Assembly (NCBI GenBank): GCA_016180725.1
Contig: JACPAR010000015.1
Location: forward strand, 1-53,719
DNA from: Candidatus Levyibacteriota bacterium
GTDB lineage: Bacteria; Patescibacteriota; Microgenomatia; Levybacterales; UBA12049
Direction of reading: 5' to 3'
DNA length: 53,719 bases
How positions within the stretch are numbered: position 1 is the first letter of the stretch; the number at the start of each line of letters is the position of its first letter. The notes beneath the pieces were generated by a model. The model had not been told where the DNA came from and searched no databases. It saw nothing but the letters and a program-made list of their open reading frames with translations. Shown one piece after another: positions 49,951-53,719 of the stretch. The position numbers and the translations under genes were made by a program.

Positions 49951-49976
49951 AAATATTAGGTAATATTTGGTAATAT
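49951..49976. promoter_or_regulatory. Three direct repeats before the Fic gene
   Basis: AATATTAGGT, AATATTTGGT and AATATT follow one another at 10-bp spacing, that is one helical turn, between two divergent genes. This layout suits cooperative binding by a repressor on one DNA face. Fic proteins with C-terminal winged helices are known to regulate their own genes. Confidence 0.5.
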
Positions 49977-49985
49977 TAAAGCACA

Positions 49986-50972
49986 ATGCTTATTCCGCCA
50001 AAGTATTTCTTAACACCAAAAATTTCCCAGCTTCTCGCATCAATAGAAGCAAGTAAGGAAGTGATTGATGCTATTTCTATTCCGGCAGAAGTAGAAACAA
50101 ATATTCGCCGTAGTTCAACGCTTAAAAGCTCGCTTTTTTCTGCAAGAATCGAAGGTAATACCCTTACCCTTGACGAACTTTCTAGTAGACCCTCCAAAGA
50201 TCAAAAAAAGGCAGAGGTGTTTAATATTTTAAAAGCCCTCAATACTATTTTCCAAAAGAGAAACAAAGATATTACTTTAAAAGATATTTTAAATCTACAT
50301 AAAATAGTAATGGAAGGATTAACGCATAAAACACAGCAGGGGAAAATAAGAAACGAAGTGAGCGCAATTTTTAACAGCGCCGGAATTGCTGTTTATATGC
50401 CTCCGCCTCCACGCTCGATCCCCTCTTTTTTAGAAAAGCTTATTAAATTTGCCAATAGTCAAAAAGAACAATTTGTGCCGATTCGTGCCTGTCTTACACA
50501 TTACACTTTTGAAAAAATTCACCCGTTTTTAGACGGCAATGGCCGGGTTGGAAGACTTCTTCTTCAGACAATAATGTATAAAGGCGGGTATGGCATGAAA
50601 GGACTTTTAACAATTGAGGAATATTTAGATAATAATCGCAGTGATTACTACCGGGCGCTCGAAGAAACAGAGCGGGATGCAAGCCCGTATCTTGAGTTAA
50701 TGCTTGAGGCAATAGCCGAAACTTCAGAAAAAGCAAAGCAACTTGTGCTTGAGAAAAAGCAATTACAAGCAAAAGATTATTTGCTGCCGCGCAGAGCCGA
50801 AATTCTGGACATTATTAAGGATCACAGGCTTGTGAATTTTGATCAAATAAGGCGAAGATTTATGGCTGTAAACGAAAGAACACTGCGCTTTGATCTTAAA
50901 AAACTTACAGACGCGGGGTTAATAAGAAAACTTGGCAATACCAAAGGCGTCTACTATGAATATCTCGACTAA
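49986..50972 (+). CDS. Fic-family AMP-transferase with inhibitory helix and winged helix
   Basis: 328 residues. Fic core motif HPFLDGNGRVGR (H179, D183, R190) for AMP transfer to hydroxyl side chains. The inhibitory helix motif S-x3-E-G is at residues 52-57 (SARIEG), N-terminal to the core, hence a class II Fic that is off by default. The C-terminal 65 residues form a winged helix (ILDIIKDHRLVNFDQIRRRF, NERTLRFDLKKLTDAGL) that likely binds its own promoter repeats. No separate antitoxin is needed or present. Target protein unknown. Confidence 0.93.
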   Translation: MLIPPKYFLTPKISQLLASIEASKEVIDAISIPAEVETNIRRSSTLKSSLFSARIEGNTLTLDELSSRPSKDQKKAEVFNILKALNTIFQKRNKDITLKDILNLHKIVMEGLTHKTQQGKIRNEVSAIFNSAGIAVYMPPPPRSIPSFLEKLIKFANSQKEQFVPIRACLTHYTFEKIHPFLDGNGRVGRLLLQTIMYKGGYGMKGLLTIEEYLDNNRSDYYRALEETERDASPYLELMLEAIAETSEKAKQLVLEKKQLQAKDYLLPRRAEILDIIKDHRLVNFDQIRRRFMAVNERTLRFDLKKLTDAGLIRKLGNTKGVYYEYLD

Positions 50973-51111
50973 ACCTTAGCCACAAATCGCAGATAAATTA
51001 TGAAAGTAAAGGTAGCGAGGCTGTTGCACCCGAAAGGTGAAAATATTACTACTAATTTAACTCTTGCATAAGCGTAAAACTTCTTTGCCTAATCCTGTAT
51101 AATATTTTGAT

Positions 51112-52314
51112 ATGAATAAAAGGCTTATTTTTATCTTAGTCACGATGTTTCTAAATTTTTTGGGTTTTAGCATTGTTATTCCTATTCTCCCCTTTCTGGT
51201 CCAACACTACGCCCCGGATCAAAACACAATCGCTCTGCATGTTGGACTTTTGATATCTGTTTATGCTTTGTGTCAATTTATAGCAGCGCCCGGACTTGGC
51301 GCGTTAAGCGATCTTTACGGAAGAAGGCCGATTTTACTGATAAGTCTTTTTGGTTCGGTTATCGGATATGTTCTTTTAGGCGTAGGCGGTTCGCTCTGGA
51401 TATTGTTTTTGGGCAGAATTATTGATGGCCTAACAGGGGGAAACACTAGCACGGTTTATGCTTACATGGCAGATATTACAAAACCGAAGGAGAGAGGAAA
51501 ATATTATGGCATGCTTGGCGCAGCCGGCGGATTTGGATTTATGTTTGGACCGGCAATTGGAGGATTTACTGCTCATATTTTTTTAACTCTACCTCTTTTT
51601 TTAGCAGCCGGTGTAACCTTAGTAAACATGGTTTGGGGATATTTTGTTTTACCCGAAAGTTTGCCAAAAGAGCACAAAAGTATAAAACTTGATTTTAATC
51701 ACCTTAACCCATTCCAACAGTTTTCTCATATATTTGAAATTATTGCTTTAAAAAGACTATTTTCTATGGCGTTTCTTTTTTTCTTGGCATTTAATGCAAT
51801 GTACGGCAATGCTTCCGTATATTTAAAAGATGTTTTTAGCTGGAGTGCTGCACAAATCGGCATACTTCTTTTTGTTGTTGGTCTTATGGATATTTTTTCT
51901 CAAGGGTATTTACTAAGAAAACTTTTATCAAAATTTGGAGAAATGAACGTGATTATAATTGGAACAATCTTAAGCTTTATTGGACTATTTATCGCAGCCT
52001 CTACTTCGTTTTTTGTCTCAACTTATTTAATTTATTTAGGAGTAATTATTTTAATTATTGGCTATGGTTTATTTGAACCATCCACAAGTGGAATGATTTC
52101 AAATGCGGTTGGGCCTAAAATGCAAGGAAGGGTACAGGGAGCAAATCAGGGTATGCAGTCAATTGCCAGAGTTTTTGGCCCGCTTTTGTCTGCTTTTGCG
52201 TATCAATATTGGCGCGGTCTCCCCTACTCTCTAGAAGCATTACTCGTAGTTGGATCTTTTATAGTATTTACCTCTTCTTTAGCTCTGATCAAATCCCACA
52301 AAATTCAGAGTTAA
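51112..52314 (+). CDS. MFS drug-exporter-like transporter
   Basis: 400 residues, 12 membrane helices. MFS motif A appears as GALSDLYGRRPILL between helices 2 and 3, and motif C as GGFGFMFGPAIGG in helix 5, which marks the proton-drug antiporter (TetA/DHA1) branch; the N-terminus ILPFLVQHYAP is also TetA-like. It probably exports small hydrophobic compounds. A TATAAT at 51100-51105 lies just upstream. Single gene; a 23-codon ORF at 51000-51071 before it is not convincing. Confidence 0.88.
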   Translation: MNKRLIFILVTMFLNFLGFSIVIPILPFLVQHYAPDQNTIALHVGLLISVYALCQFIAAPGLGALSDLYGRRPILLISLFGSVIGYVLLGVGGSLWILFLGRIIDGLTGGNTSTVYAYMADITKPKERGKYYGMLGAAGGFGFMFGPAIGGFTAHIFLTLPLFLAAGVTLVNMVWGYFVLPESLPKEHKSIKLDFNHLNPFQQFSHIFEIIALKRLFSMAFLFFLAFNAMYGNASVYLKDVFSWSAAQIGILLFVVGLMDIFSQGYLLRKLLSKFGEMNVIIIGTILSFIGLFIAASTSFFVSTYLIYLGVIILIIGYGLFEPSTSGMISNAVGPKMQGRVQGANQGMQSIARVFGPLLSAFAYQYWRGLPYSLEALLVVGSFIVFTSSLALIKSHKIQS

Positions 52315-52754
52315 AATCTGCAAAATATCTTAAATTTTTGGCTTGCCTGGCGGATTAAACTGTGCTAATTTTTACATACTTCTTGCGCATTTATTAAACA
52401 ATTCTTGTTGCTGTCTTACGCTCAAATACTATACTTAATAATATGAATAAATTCGGTCATTTAAACAAGTCTTGTGACGATAAAGATAAATAAGACTCCT
52501 TAACTTAAAACCCCAAGCTTTTCTTTGACTAAAATAAGCTTAATTCTTCCGGGCTGAAATTCTTTGTTAATGATTAAAATTTTATTAGAGGCTCAACCCC
52601 AGGGCTCGCCGCAGGAAAAAGAATTACAACTTCTCCAATAATTATTGTTTTATTCACATCCTCACCTCCTTTTCGAAGATTCCTGTTATCTTATTATAAC
52701 ATCTCTAATGCTCAAATAGCCTTTGTGAATTTTAACCGCTCGTAAGTTTTACAC
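52315..52754. other. Gap between the MFS and ZIP genes
   Basis: About 440 bp. The only supportable gene is the 27-codon ORF on the minus strand described separately. A 16-codon plus-strand ORF starting at 52443, behind TATACT, has no protein character. The rest is AT-rich with no further structure I can defend. Confidence 0.5.
52574..52657 (-). CDS. 27-residue ORF with strong expression signals
   Basis: GTG start at 52657 behind a strong AAGGAGGTGAGG ribosome site; an extended -10 TGTTATAAT lies about 40 bp upstream on the same strand. It reads MNKTIIIGEVVILFP, then a CAACCCC/GGGG-type repeat translated AASPGVEPL, and ends IKF. The good signals but a repeat-derived second half suggest a small gene cut short by repeat insertion, or a new peptide built on the repeat. 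Function unknown. Confidence 0.45.
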   Translation of the reverse strand: MNKTIIIGEVVILFPAASPGVEPLIKF

Positions 52755-53450
52755 CTAAAAGTTAGTGTTCGAAGAATTCTCATAGTGAATTTCTGGAATT
52801 AAATCAGACGTTGCTATGTAGATAAAAAAACCTGCAGTTAATGCAAGAAATATAGGAATATATCCTTCCAAAACATTACCAAGCAGGTATGTTGTTATTG
52901 CGCCAATAAATGCAACAGCAGCACTCAGAATATTTACAATTATTATCTTTTTTCTAGCTAATCCTTTGTGAAGCATTAACCCAAAATCACCTATCTCTTG
53001 GGGTATTTCATGCGCCGCAACCGCTATAGTTGTCACTATCCCCAACGGTATATTAACCATAAACGTTGCTGCAATAACAATGCCATCAATAAAATTATGA
53101 ACCGTATCTCCAATAATAATTAAAGGAAGTGTAGATTTTGATTCTCTTTCATGCTCCTGATATTCCTCGTGGTGATGAAACCAATGAATAAAACGTTCTA
53201 TAAGAAAAAACAGCACAATACCTAAAAGCGTCCAGAAAAAAATATTTATCTCGGTTTTTTCGGCCTCATGAGCTGCCTCCGGCAATAAGTCAAAAAATGC
53301 AGTACCAAGCAAAACTCCAGCTGCAAACGAAGCAAGAAAATGAGAAATCTTTAACGCAAGTTTTTCATGAGATAATAGAATAAAACCTCCGATAAGAGAG
53401 GCTACACTCCCTAAAAATGTAAATAATAAAATATACGCTAGAGTTGACAT
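52755..53450 (-). CDS. ZIP-family metal transporter
   Basis: 231 residues from the ATG at 53450 (a TTG at 53459 lies further inside the regulator gene). Eight hydrophobic segments with the ZIP signature helices: VHNFIDGIVIAATFM (helix 4, HN...DG) and AAHEIPQEIGDFGLML (helix 5, HExxQE) whose His and Glu bind Zn2+/Fe2+. A His-rich loop HWFHHHEEYQEHE lies between helices 3 and 4. Imports or balances divalent metal. Its start overlaps the Fur-type gene by 13 bp, so both are in one operon and probably in one control loop. Confidence 0.92.
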   Translation of the reverse strand: MSTLAYILLFTFLGSVASLIGGFILLSHEKLALKISHFLASFAAGVLLGTAFFDLLPEAAHEAEKTEINIFFWTLLGIVLFFLIERFIHWFHHHEEYQEHERESKSTLPLIIIGDTVHNFIDGIVIAATFMVNIPLGIVTTIAVAAHEIPQEIGDFGLMLHKGLARKKIIIVNILSAAVAFIGAITTYLLGNVLEGYIPIFLALTAGFFIYIATSDLIPEIHYENSSNTNF

Positions 53451-53719
53451 AGATTGCAAATTCCAAAAAACTCAAGCGAATGACTTTTTACTTTGAACTT
53501 CTTTTTCTTTTCAATATCTTTTTCAAGCGCTTCAATATTGCAGTCTGAAATATCTTCAATGTTGCCACATTTTTCACATACTAAATGATGATGGTCTGCT
53601 TTTGCACTGTGCTCGTATCTAAGTTTTCCTTCGTTTAATTGAACCGATTTAACAATTCCCTTTTCAAAAAGAGCATTAATAATCCTAAAAACAGTAACTT
53701 TATCTACTTTAATTTTGTT
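53438..53719 (-). CDS. Fur-family metalloregulator, N-terminus beyond the window
   Basis: The 93 residues in the window are the C-terminal two thirds of a Fur/Zur-type repressor: VDKVTVFRIINALFEKGIVK is the recognition helix, followed by the metal site HHHLVCEKCGNIEDI and the C-terminal CNLC. The two C-x2-C pairs form the structural zinc site. It overlaps the ZIP gene by 13 bp, so a zinc- or iron-responsive regulator of that transporter is likely. Whether it is Zur or Fur cannot be told here. Translation start lies outside. Confidence 0.9.
   Translation of the reverse strand, partial: NKIKVDKVTVFRIINALFEKGIVKSVQLNEGKLRYEHSAKADHHHLVCEKCGNIEDISDCNIEALEKDIEKKKKFKVKSHSLEFFGICNLCQL

Noticed and set aside
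51000-51071. 23-codon ORF before the MFS gene
   Set aside because: No ribosome site and no recognisable features; too short to support.

Overview
This is an AT-rich, gene-dense bacterial window read with the standard code: conserved genes stop at TGA (for example the ATGA overlaps near 10200 and 47401), and prfA reads PxT, so UGA is not recoded here. Several traits point to a Patescibacteria/CPR genome, probably Microgenomates. These are AT richness, many small membrane-anchored surface proteins of unknown function, RF1 with a short domain 1, L31 with a lysine-rich tail, and numerous small palindromic repeats sitting in frame inside genes. The placement is inference; no rRNA or tRNA lies in the window to prove it.

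Layout. 0-1.3 kb holds a broken gene end, a PIN-toxin module and a decayed cutA. 1.3-8 kb carries an FTR1 iron permease behind a palindromic operator, dnaB with a coupled proline-rich protein, a degenerate metallo-beta-lactamase fold protein, envelope proteins, a PlsC-like acyltransferase and an M24 peptidase. 8-13 kb is a methionine/one-carbon cluster: metF-like, two MetE-like barrels, a homocysteine methyltransferase fragment, a C39-like peptidase and a transsulfuration-type PLP enzyme behind a SAM riboswitch. 13.1-15.5 kb fires the other way from an overlapping promoter: a T-box-like leader, a CntK/DapF-like epimerase with no visible start codon, and hisS. 15.5-26.9 kb is mainly housekeeping: rpmE, prfA, a Kef-type antiporter, HtrA and Ctp proteases, rpsR-ssb-rpsF and ychF. 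27-30.3 kb has a GT4 glycosyltransferase and a membrane sensor fused to trehalose-6-phosphate synthase.

30.4-35.2 kb looks phage- or plasmid-derived: a BRO-type gene broken by one stop, a Dda/RecD-like helicase, a SWIM protein and a KilA-N protein. 35.3-40.5 kb holds a surface protein of about 1290 residues whose start lies upstream of 13 copies of a 7-bp repeat in the wrong frame (a candidate phase-variable gene), then a membrane pseudo-histidine-kinase overlapping a convergent response regulator. 40.5-43.2 kb is a P2-type cation ATPase. 43.3-49.9 kb is a secreted/membrane-anchored locus with three proteins carrying Cys-rich CX3C segments, two of them with FecR-like domains, plus a membrane zincin. 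50-53.7 kb carries Fic, an MFS exporter, a 27-codon ORF, and a ZIP transporter with the 3' part of a Fur-family regulator.

The strongest leads are the heptanucleotide switch at 35.4 kb, in-frame palindromic elements in at least ten genes plus one riboswitch, the back-to-back SAM-riboswitch/T-box promoters with a histidine-racemase-like gene, and the CX3C/FecR surface locus.
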